Shown one piece after another: positions 25,591 through 34,500 of a DNA stretch of 64,000 nucleotides. The stretch comes from DUAL01 sp964452095 (GTDB lineage: Bacteria; Bacteroidota; Bacteroidia; Flavobacteriales; BACL11). Position numbers and translations under genes: made by a program. The notes beneath the pieces were generated by a model. The model was not told the origin of the DNA and made no database searches. It worked only from the letters and a program-made list of their open reading frames with translations. Position 1 is the stretch's first letter. The number at the start of each line of letters is the position of its first letter. The DNA lies in NCBI GenBank assembly GCA_964452095.1, contig CAYVKX010000001.1, positions 1 through 64,000 of the forward strand, written 5' to 3'.

Positions 25591-26558
25591 TGAAAAACTT
25601 AAGCCAACTTGGTACAATTATTGAGAAAGAGATAGGAAAGTTATCCTATCCAAATTCACCTGAATTACTTTACAATCCTATTGAATATATTATGGGATTA
25701 AAGGGGAAAAGAATGCGTCCTATTTTGGTGTTAATGGCTCATCAACTTTTTGATGAGAATATCGAGAAGGCAATTTCTCCAGCATTAGCAATTGAGGTGT
25801 TTCATAATTTTACTTTACTTCATGATGATATTATGGACAAAGCACCACTTAGAAGAGGAAATGCTACTGTTCATGAAAAATGGAATGATAATGTAGCTAT
25901 TTTATCGGGTGATACTATGATGATTCAAGCGTATCAATTGCTTAGTCAGGTTGATGATGACAAATTGAGACAAGTTTTTGATGTGTTTAGTAAGGCGGCT
26001 ACTGAGGTTTGTGAAGGACAGCAATGGGATATGGATTTTGAAACCCAAAACAATGTAGAGCTTTCTAAGTACATGAAAATGATAGAATATAAAACTGCTG
26101 TACTTTTGGCAGCTTCTTTACAGATTGGAGGAATTACTGGAGGAGCAAGTAAAGAAGAGCAAGAACATCTTTATGAGTTTGGCTTAAATATGGGAATTGC
26201 ATTTCAGCTTAAGGATGATTTACTGGATGCATTTGGTAATCCTGAAACCTTTGGCAAGCAAGTTGGAGGTGATATTTTGTCTTGTAAAAAGACTTTTTTA
26301 TATTTAAAATCTTGTGAAATTGCTGATGACAAACAGTTTGATAGATTAACTGGAATTTATTTAGATGATGAATTTCCTAAAGATGAAAAAATAGATTTAA
26401 TCAAATTTTTATTTGAGCAAATGGAAATCCCAAAGCATACGGAAAACTTAATTTTAGCATATCATGCTAAAGCTATGAAGCATTTAGATGCAGTCGAATC
26501 AAATAATAAAGCACCACTAATAGCTTTTTCTGATAAATTAATGGATAGGATAAGTTAG
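25590..26558 (+). CDS. Short-chain polyprenyl diphosphate synthase
   Basis: 322 aa trans-prenyltransferase. The first Asp-rich motif is LLHDDIMDKAPLRRG and the second is LKDDLLDAFGNPETFGKQVGGD. The FARM region resembles farnesyl/geranylgeranyl synthases of Bacteroidota; product length cannot be stated. The start is GTG at 25590, overlapping the rfbA stop (TAGTG). A second family member at 59994 is the likely long-chain (quinone side-chain) enzyme, so this one may supply the shorter allylic precursor. Confidence 0.9.
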   Translation: MKNLSQLGTIIEKEIGKLSYPNSPELLYNPIEYIMGLKGKRMRPILVLMAHQLFDENIEKAISPALAIEVFHNFTLLHDDIMDKAPLRRGNATVHEKWNDNVAILSGDTMMIQAYQLLSQVDDDKLRQVFDVFSKAATEVCEGQQWDMDFETQNNVELSKYMKMIEYKTAVLLAASLQIGGITGGASKEEQEHLYEFGLNMGIAFQLKDDLLDAFGNPETFGKQVGGDILSCKKTFLYLKSCEIADDKQFDRLTGIYLDDEFPKDEKIDLIKFLFEQMEIPKHTENLILAYHAKAMKHLDAVESNNKAPLIAFSDKLMDRIS

Positions 26559-26596
26559 ATTAGTCACTTATGTGTTGTTAGATAAATAATATCATC

Positions 26597-26637
26597 TTGA
26601 TATGAGTGAAACGAAACGATTGAAAAATTTACAAATT
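26597..26637 (+). repeat. Degenerate intergenic REP-like fragment
   Basis: The stretch CATCTTGATATGAGTGAAAC, followed by GAAACGATTGAAAAA, looks like a decayed version of the GTCATCTTGAGCGnAG-type repeats common between Bacteroidota genes. Match by eye only. Confidence 0.3.
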
Positions 26638-26717
26638 ATAATAGAAAAGGGAGATTGGGCTTTCTGGAGAAATACGAGCAGTAAACAGAATTTAAACCCT
26701 ACTTGTGAAAATAATAC

Positions 26718-27494
26718 ATGACAGAGTTAGATAAGATCATATTAATTCACCCGACAAAATGTGCAGGGACTACAGTCTTAAGAAGATTATTTAAACTAAA
26801 AGGATTTTCTGATAATAATAGCCACTTGTATAGTGGTTATTCTGTTAATAAGTTTTTTCAGAAAAACATTCAGATATTTTATTTTATCTTTCATTCCAAA
26901 AACATAGCAATGTACCTTATATACTTTTTGTTTTATAGTACTTGTTTCTACTTTACATTAAGAAATCTATTCCGTAAAAATAAATTTGGATTAACATTCT
27001 CAAAGGGAAGCATCCAACATTTTACTTATAAGCAATGGATTGAAATAAATAAAATAAGGAAAGATTCTATTTGTATAAGTATAGTAACTCATCCACAGCA
27101 CCGCATTGTTTCTTCCTATTATTTTCTTGGTTATAATAAGCATTATAGTTTTATAGAATTTCTTCAAAAAATCAAAAATGGCACCTTATTGTCTTCTATT
27201 CCATTTTCAGGATTTAGAGCGATTATAAATCAACATCTAACACCATTGCATGATTATATTACAGATAAGGAGCAGATGGATTTTATCTTTAAAAGAGAAT
27301 CCTTAGCTAAGGACTGGAAAGAATTTTGCTTGAAATATAAAATTGAATATAGCCCTTTAAGCAATATTAATAAAACAAAATCAATTAAGGATTGGAAGGA
27401 ATTGTATCGCATAAATCCTGAAGCAACACAATTAGTTTACAATTTATATCAAAAAGATTTTGAGCATTTTGGCTACAAAATCGTTAATCCTTAG
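26718..27494 (+). CDS. Sulfotransferase-like protein
   Basis: 258 aa. HPTKCAGTTV at residues 11-20 resembles the 5'-phosphosulfate-binding loop of PAPS-dependent sulfotransferases of the Sulfotransfer_2 type (consensus PKTAGTS). THPQHRIVSSYYF (124-136) resembles the 3'-phosphate-binding RDPxxRxxSxY segment, although the Arg-Asp pair is replaced by Thr-His. A very hydrophobic stretch (about residues 50-85) could be membrane-associated. Base composition is visibly more AT-rich than in the neighbours, with many AT-ending codons, and no partner genes are adjacent, so recent transfer is possible. Function inferred from motifs only. Confidence 0.6.
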   Translation: MTELDKIILIHPTKCAGTTVLRRLFKLKGFSDNNSHLYSGYSVNKFFQKNIQIFYFIFHSKNIAMYLIYFLFYSTCFYFTLRNLFRKNKFGLTFSKGSIQHFTYKQWIEINKIRKDSICISIVTHPQHRIVSSYYFLGYNKHYSFIEFLQKIKNGTLLSSIPFSGFRAIINQHLTPLHDYITDKEQMDFIFKRESLAKDWKEFCLKYKIEYSPLSNINKTKSIKDWKELYRINPEATQLVYNLYQKDFEHFGYKIVNP

Positions 27495-27542
27495 CTTTCA
27501 TTAGAAATTAAATACAGAAAAACTGAAGATGTTTATAGGTTG

Positions 27543-27989
27543 TTATTTTAAAATCTGCTCAGTATGTGCTTTCGTTTTTACTTTCGTAATTATATCTTCA
27601 ATTATTCCATTTTTATCAATCACAAAAGTAGTTCTGTGCATTCCATCATACTCCCTACCCATAAACTTTTTAGGTCCCCAAACGCCATAAGCGTTTAGCA
27701 CTTCCTTGCTTTCATCCGAAATAAGTGGAAAAGGTAAATCATGTTTTGCAATAAATTTTTGATGTCTTTCTGGGCTATCAGCAGAGCAACCCAATACCAC
27801 ATAACCATTATCCAAAAGTATTTGGTAATTATCCCTCAAATTACAAGATTGCATAGTACAACCAGGTATCATGTCTTTTGGATAAAAGTACAATACTATC
27901 TTCTTTCCTTTAAATTGCTCTAAAGTAATTTTTTCTCCATTTTGGTCAATGGAATTTATTGCCGGGGCTTTATCGCCAATTTTTAACAT
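27543..27989 (-). CDS. bcp: Thioredoxin-dependent thiol peroxidase (Bcp/PrxQ type)
   Basis: 148 aa peroxiredoxin. YPKDMIPGCTMQSCNLRDN carries the peroxidatic Cys (PGCT) and, five residues on, the resolving Cys, the PrxQ arrangement. The start is taken at 27989 (MLKIGDKAP), matching the family N-terminus; an upstream Met at 28016 would add nine residues. It reduces hydroperoxides in the cytoplasm. It is divergent from a small HTH gene with about 80 nt between. Confidence 0.93.
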   Translation of the reverse strand: MLKIGDKAPAINSIDQNGEKITLEQFKGKKIVLYFYPKDMIPGCTMQSCNLRDNYQILLDNGYVVLGCSADSPERHQKFIAKHDLPFPLISDESKEVLNAYGVWGPKKFMGREYDGMHRTTFVIDKNGIIEDIITKVKTKAHTEQILK

Positions 27990-28067
27990 AGTTATTTGTT
28001 TTAAAGTTAATAACACACGGGTGTGTTTATAAAAGTTTTATTTTCTATGGTTTTTTGCTGTATAATT

Positions 28068-28286
28068 ATGGTAAGAACCCAGGAATATATAATAACTTTT
28101 GGAGAGAATTTAAGAAAGATAAGAAAAGAGAGAAACCTCTCTCAAGAACATCTTGCCTATGATGCAGATATCCCTATAAATCAAATAGGAAGAATAGAAA
28201 GAGGAGAAATAAACACTACCATTTCTACATTATTTGCTATTGCAAATGCTTTAAATATCCCAGTAAAAGAGTTGTTTAATTTCTAA
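28068..28286 (+). CDS. Small XRE-family HTH regulator
   Basis: 72 aa, almost all one Cro/C1-type helix-turn-helix: FGENLRKIRKERNLSQEHLAY for helices 1-2, then INQIGRIERGEINTTISTLF for the recognition helix region, ending VKELFNF. The start at 28068 (MVRTQEY) is preferred; an upstream frame-open Met at 28023 would add hydrophobic residues unlike the family. Targets unknown. It lies divergent to bcp and upstream of a repeat cluster. Confidence 0.8.
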   Translation: MVRTQEYIITFGENLRKIRKERNLSQEHLAYDADIPINQIGRIERGEINTTISTLFAIANALNIPVKELFNF

Positions 28287-28292
28287 CTATCA

Positions 28293-28358
28293 GTCATCCT
28301 GAAATTTATTCAGGATCTAAAATAAACAAAATAAATTCCGTATCAAGTACGGAATGAC
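28293..28358. repeat. Two-hairpin REP-like element
   Basis: Outer ends GTCAT and ATGAC are inverted repeats. Inside are two perfect 8-bp hairpins: ATCCTGAA/TTCAGGAT with a 5-nt loop (28296-28316) and ATTCCGTA/TACGGAAT with a 5-nt loop (28335-28355). This BIME-like layout is typical of short dispersed intergenic repeats in Bacteroidota. It lies just after the HTH gene. Confidence 0.75.
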
Positions 28359-28413
28359 AGCTCCATTTTTATGTGTCGTATATTATTTATACCCCTCTGA
28401 TTTTTCAAATCTG

Positions 28414-28435
28414 TCTCCCCTAAAATTAGGGGAGA
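28414..28435. repeat. Perfect 10-bp palindrome hairpin
   Basis: TCTCCCCTAA and TTAGGGGAGA flank a two-base loop; AGTTTTTGG follows. It is GC-richer than the surroundings. It could be a weak terminator for the HTH gene or another REP-type unit; a further decayed fragment (TTGCTTCACTATATTCGCAAAG) lies at about 28450-28471. Confidence 0.55.
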
Positions 28436-28516
28436 AGTTTTTGGAATAAGATTGCTTCACTATATTCGCAAAGACAAAATGCTATGCCCTAATTACTAAT
28501 ATCTCAGTACTAAAAT

Positions 28517-28852
28517 CTATCTCTTCAACCCTTTATCCCAATAATTTGGTTCTACATTTTTAGTTTTCTGATTCCAATAATCAGCAGTAATTTTCTTCCC
28601 GTCAGGAGTTTTTAGTTTTCTTTCGTAAACCCAAATAACCGGATTAAAAACTAAATCAGTTACACCTAAAAGATAAGTTTGAGGTTCTTCTTCAGACTTT
28701 CTTTTTTCTTCAAGCAATCTAACTTCAAATCCATTAGAAGTAAGTAAATGAGTTAAAAAATTAACCCTTTCTTGCTCTATCTTTTTTTCTACAACAGTGC
28801 ATCTTTCACCATCAATTTCTTTAATTGTATGCTTCCCTTTTAGTAAACTCAT
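28517..28852 (-). CDS. Small conserved-looking protein behind nuoN, function unknown
   Basis: 111 aa, soluble and charged, with no signal peptide. Visible features are a Glu/Lys-rich N-terminal half (IEQERVNFLTHLLTSNGFEV), the central PQTYLLGVTDLVFNPVIWVYE and a Trp/Tyr-rich end (ADYWNQKTKNVEPNYWDKG). I recognise no domain. Its ATG overlaps the nuoN stop in ATGA, so it is translationally coupled to the complex I operon and may be an accessory or assembly factor. That role is inferred from position only. Confidence 0.65.
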   Translation of the reverse strand: MSLLKGKHTIKEIDGERCTVVEKKIEQERVNFLTHLLTSNGFEVRLLEEKRKSEEEPQTYLLGVTDLVFNPVIWVYERKLKTPDGKKITADYWNQKTKNVEPNYWDKGLKR

Positions 28853-30264
28853 AGTCCTAGTGAAATGGAATTAATATACTCGAAAATAGTACTGTAAAAC
28901 CCAATAATGAACATAGCTGCAAGGCAGATAATAAAAGATATTTTAGTGTACCAATTATTTTCAATTCGTGTTATTGGATTTTCATTTTTGTTAATGAACA
29001 TTGCCTTTACTACCATTAAATAATAGTATAAAGAAATAGTAACATTAAGTACAGCAATTAAAATTAGCCAGAAATACCCGTTTTGAGCTGCCGAAACAAA
29101 TAAGAAGAATTTCCCAAAGAAACCAGCTAATGGTGGTATTCCTGCCAATGAGAACAAAGCCATCATCATTAACAAACTCATATTTGGATTAGTATGATAG
29201 AGCCCATCATAATCTGATATTTCAACTTTAGAAGTAGCATTCTCAATTGCAGATACTACACCAAATGCTGCTAAATTTGTAAATATATAGATTAAAACAA
29301 AGTAAATTACTGTAGCCATTCCTAATTCATTTGCACCAAGTAGTCCAAGTAAAATAAATCCTGCCTGTGCTACTGATGAAAATGCTAAAAACCTTTTGAT
29401 ATTTGTTTGTCTTAAAGCAAATAAATTACCAATTGTCATGGTTAGAATTGCTAAAATGTAAAGCATATCTGACCAAACATCAGCCAGTGATTTGAAGACA
29501 GTAAAAAGTAGAATGCTAAAAATGAAAACTGCTGCACCTTTTGATATTACTGAAAGGTATGAAGTGACATTTGTTGGCGACCCCTCATAAACATCAGCAG
29601 TCCAAAAATGAAAAGGAACTAATGATATTTTAAAAGATAAACCAGATACAAACATGATAAAAGCTAATACTGTTAAGGGTGCCGACATATCAGTACCAAT
29701 TAAATCAATGTAATAAGTTGAGCCAAATTGTCCGTAAAGAAGAGAAATTCCAAACAACATTACAGCTGATGAAAAAGCAGCTGACATAATTAGTTTTAAA
29801 GCAGATTCTGATGATTTTGAATCATAAGTATTGTATGCTACAAGAGCTGCCATTGGGATTGTTGCTAATTCTAATCCTAGATAGAACATCAGGAAATCAC
29901 CTGATGAAATCATAAAATTCATACCAATTAGTGTTGCGAAAATCAGGATAAAATATTCCGAGATTTTAGATTTATTTTCATCCTTTAATAGCCAAGTTGA
30001 TGATTGTAATAAAACAATAAAGACACCAATGTTTAAGATGTTTTTCATCAAAATAATTAAGTCAGAATTTTGATACATTCCTCCAAATATTTCACCTGAA
30101 ACATTTCCAAAAAATCCATAAAGAGTATGCAATCCAAAAATCCCAATTGCAAAAGGAATCATTTTCTTTTTATCATCAATTGCAATTTCAGAAATTAGTA
30201 AAATTAATGTTGCTATAGTTAAAAGCAACTCATGTTTCATTATTATGAAGTTATATATATCCAT
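28849..30264 (-). CDS. nuoN: NADH-quinone oxidoreductase-type subunit N
   Basis: 471 aa, about 14 transmembrane helices; one of three antiporter-like proton-pumping subunits of complex I. Conserved segments are FSVVAQAGFILLG-like (residues about 290-303) and the SLVPFHFWTADVYEGSPT proton-channel region. The start at 30264 is 1 nt after the nuoM stop; an internal Met at 30240 (MKHELLL) is an alternative. Membrane arm, distal part. Confidence 0.93.
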   Translation of the reverse strand: MDIYNFIIMKHELLLTIATLILLISEIAIDDKKKMIPFAIGIFGLHTLYGFFGNVSGEIFGGMYQNSDLIILMKNILNIGVFIVLLQSSTWLLKDENKSKISEYFILIFATLIGMNFMISSGDFLMFYLGLELATIPMAALVAYNTYDSKSSESALKLIMSAAFSSAVMLFGISLLYGQFGSTYYIDLIGTDMSAPLTVLAFIMFVSGLSFKISLVPFHFWTADVYEGSPTNVTSYLSVISKGAAVFIFSILLFTVFKSLADVWSDMLYILAILTMTIGNLFALRQTNIKRFLAFSSVAQAGFILLGLLGANELGMATVIYFVLIYIFTNLAAFGVVSAIENATSKVEISDYDGLYHTNPNMSLLMMMALFSLAGIPPLAGFFGKFFLFVSAAQNGYFWLILIAVLNVTISLYYYLMVVKAMFINKNENPITRIENNWYTKISFIICLAAMFIIGFYSTIFEYINSISLGL

Positions 30265-30265
30265 T

Positions 30266-31768
30266 TTAATTTGCTGCTATTACTAATTTATCAACTATTG
30301 GTTGTAAGCTATCTAAAATTAAATCTGATATCCAGAGTGGAGCAATTCCCATCCCTGCTATCGCAATTAATAAAATTATTAAGGGCACTTTTTCATGCCA
30401 TAATGCATCTGATAATTTTGCATGTTCATCATTAACAATAGGCCCGAAAAGTATTTTTCCTACTACTCTTAAAATATATACAGCTGTAACAACTATTGAT
30501 GAAACTGCTATTATTGTAGCTACTCTGTGGAATATATCATCATGCTGGAAAGCTCCAACAAAAATTGTCATTTCAGCAACAAAACCACTTAGTCCAGGTA
30601 ATCCTAATGATGCCATCCCAGCTATAACATACATAACGGCTAAAAAGGGCATTACTTTCATGAGTCCCCCTAATTTTTTGATGTCCCGTGTTCCAGTTCT
30701 TCCATAAATCATTCCAATTAATGCAAAGAACATTGCGGTCATTAACCCATGAGAAAGCATTTGTAAAATTGCTCCATTAAAAGAAGTTTTATTCACCATA
30801 AGTACAGCAAAAAGCACTAATCCACAATGACTTACAGATGAGTATGCGTTTATGTATTTTAAATCAGTTTGAACTACTGCACCTAGCGCACCATAGATTA
30901 CAGAAATTCCAGTTAAAATAATAAATATCCAAGCCATTTCATTGGCTGCTTCAGGCATTAAATACATAGCAACTCTAAGTGCTCCATATCCCCCTAATTT
31001 CATTAGTACACCTGCATGTAACATTGATACTGCTGTTGGTGCAGAAGCGTGTCCATCAGGAGACCAAGTGTGGAATGGGAATAGAGCCCCTAGAACTCCA
31101 AAACCAACAAAAGTAAGTGGGAAGAAAAATCTTTGTGCTTCAATAGGAATAGAATGTTTAGCAATCTCTAAGATATTATAGGTTAAAGCAGCTCCCTCTG
31201 GTGCAGAATTCATGTAAATTCCAATTAAACCTACTAATAAAAAAGCAGAACCACCCATTAACATCAAGGTTAACTTCATTGCTGAATACTCTTTTTTTCC
31301 TGTTCCCCAAATTCCAATTAAAAGGTACATTGGAAGTACAGCTACTTCATAGAAAAGAAACATTGTAAATAAATCTAAAGAAATAAAGAAACCAAAAACA
31401 CCAGTTGATAACACAATCAAAGAGATGAAGAATTCTTTGGATAAGTAAGCTACTTTCCATGATGCAAAAACTCCTGTAAATATGATGATTCCAGTTAAAA
31501 GAATCATAACTACTGAAATACCATCAACACCAACATTATATTGAATATTTATACTCTCAAACCATTGATAAGATTTTTGAAATACCATCTCAGCAGTGTT
31601 ACCATTTGCTCTTTCTTCCATATACATAAATACCAATCTTATTGATTGAATAAGCTCGATAAACATACCGATAGCAGAAATCATTCTAACCTTAGCTAAG
31701 TCTTTTACAAACAATAAAGCAATTACTGTAAGTATAGGTATTATTACAAGTGAATTTAAAATATCCAT
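30266..31768 (-). CDS. nuoM: Complex I subunit M
   Basis: 500 aa antiporter-like membrane subunit. FPFHTWSPDGHASAPTAVSM is the conserved pumping motif with its Lys/His region, followed by LHAGVLMKLGGYG, YSSVSHCGLVLF and the AGMASLGLPGLSGFVAE loop. It starts 1 nt after the nuoL stop. Complete. Confidence 0.96.
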   Translation of the reverse strand: MDILNSLVIIPILTVIALLFVKDLAKVRMISAIGMFIELIQSIRLVFMYMEERANGNTAEMVFQKSYQWFESINIQYNVGVDGISVVMILLTGIIIFTGVFASWKVAYLSKEFFISLIVLSTGVFGFFISLDLFTMFLFYEVAVLPMYLLIGIWGTGKKEYSAMKLTLMLMGGSAFLLVGLIGIYMNSAPEGAALTYNILEIAKHSIPIEAQRFFFPLTFVGFGVLGALFPFHTWSPDGHASAPTAVSMLHAGVLMKLGGYGALRVAMYLMPEAANEMAWIFIILTGISVIYGALGAVVQTDLKYINAYSSVSHCGLVLFAVLMVNKTSFNGAILQMLSHGLMTAMFFALIGMIYGRTGTRDIKKLGGLMKVMPFLAVMYVIAGMASLGLPGLSGFVAEMTIFVGAFQHDDIFHRVATIIAVSSIVVTAVYILRVVGKILFGPIVNDEHAKLSDALWHEKVPLIILLIAIAGMGIAPLWISDLILDSLQPIVDKLVIAAN

Positions 31769-31769
31769 A

Positions 31770-33680
31770 TTAAAAAGTTAGGTATATAAAGATGAATACT
31801 AAAGCAATAATTGAAACAAGAACTGCTGTTACATAATCTTGTAATTGCCCTGACTGAATTCCTTTTACTTTGCTTGCACAATAATTAGTTACAGTAGCAA
31901 TTCCATCCATAGATGCATCAATTACATTTTTGTCAAACCAAGCAATTGGAGTTGAAATTCTTTTGAAGATAACCTTCTTAGTAACAAAAATGTAAATTTC
32001 ATCAAAATAAAATTTATTCAAAGAGTGGGTGTAAAAATTACCAAATGCTTTCTCCATTTTTGATGGCCATTCATTCTCTTTTTTGTAGAAAATATAAGCA
32101 ATAACTATTCCAACAACTCCCACAGCAATTGAAGGAATCGCAATATTCCAATGCATGTGAATGTCAAATGCCATTCCATCAGAAGTAACTAATTCATTAA
32201 ATGGAATAAACCCTACAGTTGCAGCTGCAATTGCTAATAAAATTAAAGGTAAAGTCATGCTAAACGGACTTTCATGCGCATGGTCATGTGTTTTGTTGTT
32301 CCCCCAGAATATTCCAAAATATAAACGGAACATATAAAATGCAGTAAGTCCCGCTACTATCCATTCAATCCAAAAGTAAATTTGATTATGAGCCATAGCA
32401 GCAACTAAAATTTCATCCTTACTGAAAAAACCTGCAAAGGGAGGGATTCCAGCAATTGCTAAACAAGCCACTAAGAATGTAATATGTGTAATTGGCATGT
32501 ATTTTCTTAAATTACCCATATCCATTAGGTTATTAGAATGCACGGCATGAATAATTGATCCTGCTCCTAAGAAAAGAAGCGCTTTAAACATAGCATGAGT
32601 AAATAAATGGAACATTGATGACATAAAACCTAATCCTTCTTCACCACCCATACCCGATACACCTAACGCTAACATCATGTAACCAATTTGTGACATGGTA
32701 GAGAATGCCAATACCCTTTTAATATCTACCTGCACACATGCTATTATTGCTGCAAAAATTGATGAAAGTCCTCCGACTATTGCTACAACTTCTAATGCTG
32801 TTGGGTCTACTGCTGCAAAAAATGGAAATAATCTAGCAACTAAGTAAACGCCTGCTACAACCATAGTTGCTGCATGAATTAATGCTGATACTGGAGTTGG
32901 ACCTTCCATTGCATCAGGCAACCAAATGTGTAAAGGGAACATAGCTGATTTTCCAGCTCCACCAATAAATACAAGTAATAATGCCCAAGTTAAAACTGAA
33001 AGCCCCATAAATCCAAGGGGTGCGGCTTGTACAAAAATAGATGCATTCTCATTAAGTGTTAAGAAATCAAAAGTTCCTGTGTAAAATGACAAAATTAAGA
33101 TTCCAACTAAAAAACCTAAATCAGCAAAACGAGTAACAATAAATGCTTTTTTTGATGCAGCAACTGCTGATGGTTTTTCATAGTAATAACCAATCAAAAG
33201 GTAAGATGAGACACCAACTAATTCCCAAAACATATACATCTGAAAGATATTAGTAGCAACAACTAACCCTAGCATTGAGAAAGAAAATAATGAAAGATAA
33301 GCATAGAATTTAGTAAATCCTTGATCCCCCTTCATATAACCTAAACTATAAATGTGAACCATTAATGAAATAGAAGTAATAACTACCAACATCATTACTG
33401 AGATTGGGTCAATCAAAACACCTAAATCAATGTGTAATTTATCAGTAAAATTAATCCAAGCTGTATTAAAAGCGATAATTTTTTCATAAACGCCATCAAT
33501 TTTCCCAACTTTAAAGAAGTAATTGTATGCAGTATAGTAAGAAAGAAATGCAGATGTTGCTAAACCGAATGTTCCTATATATCCTGTTATTTCATCTTTT
33601 AATTTATGCCCAAGCAAACCGTTAAACAGAAATACGAATAATGGAATTAACGCAATATATATAGTGTAAGAAAAATCCAT
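31770..33680 (-). CDS. nuoL: Complex I subunit L
   Basis: 636 aa; the largest antiporter-like subunit, with the C-terminal lateral helix HL (about residues 520-636). Conserved motifs are FVGVSSYLLIGYYY-like (ELVGVSSYLLIG), FPLHIWLPDAMEGPTPVSAL and HLFTHAMFKALLFLGAGSII. It has 1-nt spacing to nuoK upstream and nuoM downstream. Confidence 0.97.
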   Translation of the reverse strand: MDFSYTIYIALIPLFVFLFNGLLGHKLKDEITGYIGTFGLATSAFLSYYTAYNYFFKVGKIDGVYEKIIAFNTAWINFTDKLHIDLGVLIDPISVMMLVVITSISLMVHIYSLGYMKGDQGFTKFYAYLSLFSFSMLGLVVATNIFQMYMFWELVGVSSYLLIGYYYEKPSAVAASKKAFIVTRFADLGFLVGILILSFYTGTFDFLTLNENASIFVQAAPLGFMGLSVLTWALLLVFIGGAGKSAMFPLHIWLPDAMEGPTPVSALIHAATMVVAGVYLVARLFPFFAAVDPTALEVVAIVGGLSSIFAAIIACVQVDIKRVLAFSTMSQIGYMMLALGVSGMGGEEGLGFMSSMFHLFTHAMFKALLFLGAGSIIHAVHSNNLMDMGNLRKYMPITHITFLVACLAIAGIPPFAGFFSKDEILVAAMAHNQIYFWIEWIVAGLTAFYMFRLYFGIFWGNNKTHDHAHESPFSMTLPLILLAIAAATVGFIPFNELVTSDGMAFDIHMHWNIAIPSIAVGVVGIVIAYIFYKKENEWPSKMEKAFGNFYTHSLNKFYFDEIYIFVTKKVIFKRISTPIAWFDKNVIDASMDGIATVTNYCASKVKGIQSGQLQDYVTAVLVSIIALVFIFIYLTF

Positions 33681-33681
33681 G

Positions 33682-33999
33682 TTAATATTTCATTTTGTCA
33701 ATATCCTCAACATCAATACTATTCATGTTACGGTAAAGGTTTATAATAATTGAAATAGCAACTGCTGCTTCTGCTGCCGCTATTGCTATAATGAACAAGC
33801 TATAAAAATGTCCTTGCATATTTTCAGGATGCAAATATTTGTTAAATGCAACAAAATTAATGTTTACAGCATTTAGCATTAACTCAATAGCCATTAACAT
33901 TGTTATTAAATTTTTACGACTAATAAAACCATAAGCACCAATAAAGAACATAAGTGTGCTTACAGTAATAATGTGATATATGCTTATTCCCTCAATCAT
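33682..33999 (-). CDS. nuoK: Complex I subunit K
   Basis: About 105 aa, three transmembrane helices. IGAYGFISRKNLITMLMAIELMLNAVNINF contains the membrane-embedded Glu of the E-channel (landmark: MLMAIELMLNAVN). The start at 33999 (MIEGIS) leaves 1 nt after the nuoJ stop, matching the spacing of the rest of the operon; a longer start at 34017 would overlap nuoJ. Confidence 0.95.
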   Translation of the reverse strand: MIEGISIYHIITVSTLMFFIGAYGFISRKNLITMLMAIELMLNAVNINFVAFNKYLHPENMQGHFYSLFIIAIAAAEAAVAISIIINLYRNMNSIDVEDIDKMKY

Positions 34000-34000
34000 T

Positions 34001-34498
34001 TTATTTCTTTTTTGCAATTACAATTGCTCCAATCATAGCAGCTAATAATAAAATACTTATTACTTCAAATGGTAAAATGTAACCACCTTCACCATAACTT
34101 AACATTGTCCTTCCTATTGATTTTACACCTGAATCCATAGCCACACCATCAGATGCAATAAATATATTTTCCTTGACAGTAAGTAAAACTAATACCGCCC
34201 CAATCAAAGTTATCCCTCCAGAAATTAACATTTTAGCTGGTCTTATTTTAGCTAGGTCTAAATTTATTTGATGAGTAAGTAAAATGGAGAAAATTATTAA
34301 AACAACAATTCCTCCTGCATAGACTGTAAGTTGTACTGCAGCTAAGAAATTATATTCCACCATAAAGTAAAATGCAGCTGTTGCAACCAATGTAAAAAGT
34401 AGATATACTGCAGCTCTCAAAATTTTGTTTGTAGTTACAGTAAGTACTGAAAATACTAAGATAATTGCTGATATTATATAAAATATAGTTGTCTCCAT
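34001..34498 (-). CDS. nuoJ: Complex I subunit J
   Basis: 165 aa, five transmembrane helices. The second to fourth helices read ILRAAVYLLFTLVATAAFYFM, FLAAVQLTVYAGGIVVLIIF, the TMH region carrying the rotating pi-bulge helix of the family. Its upstream flank is not nuoI directly but a 268-nt insert bounded by inverted repeats. Confidence 0.95.
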   Translation of the reverse strand: METTIFYIISAIILVFSVLTVTTNKILRAAVYLLFTLVATAAFYFMVEYNFLAAVQLTVYAGGIVVLIIFSILLTHQINLDLAKIRPAKMLISGGITLIGAVLVLLTVKENIFIASDGVAMDSGVKSIGRTMLSYGEGGYILPFEVISILLLAAMIGAIVIAKKK

Positions 34499-34500
34499 TG

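Noticed and set aside
24733..26558. O-antigen or rhamnose cluster
   Set aside because: rfbA stands alone with an exporter and a prenyl synthase; rfbB, C and D and other glycosyltransferases are absent here.
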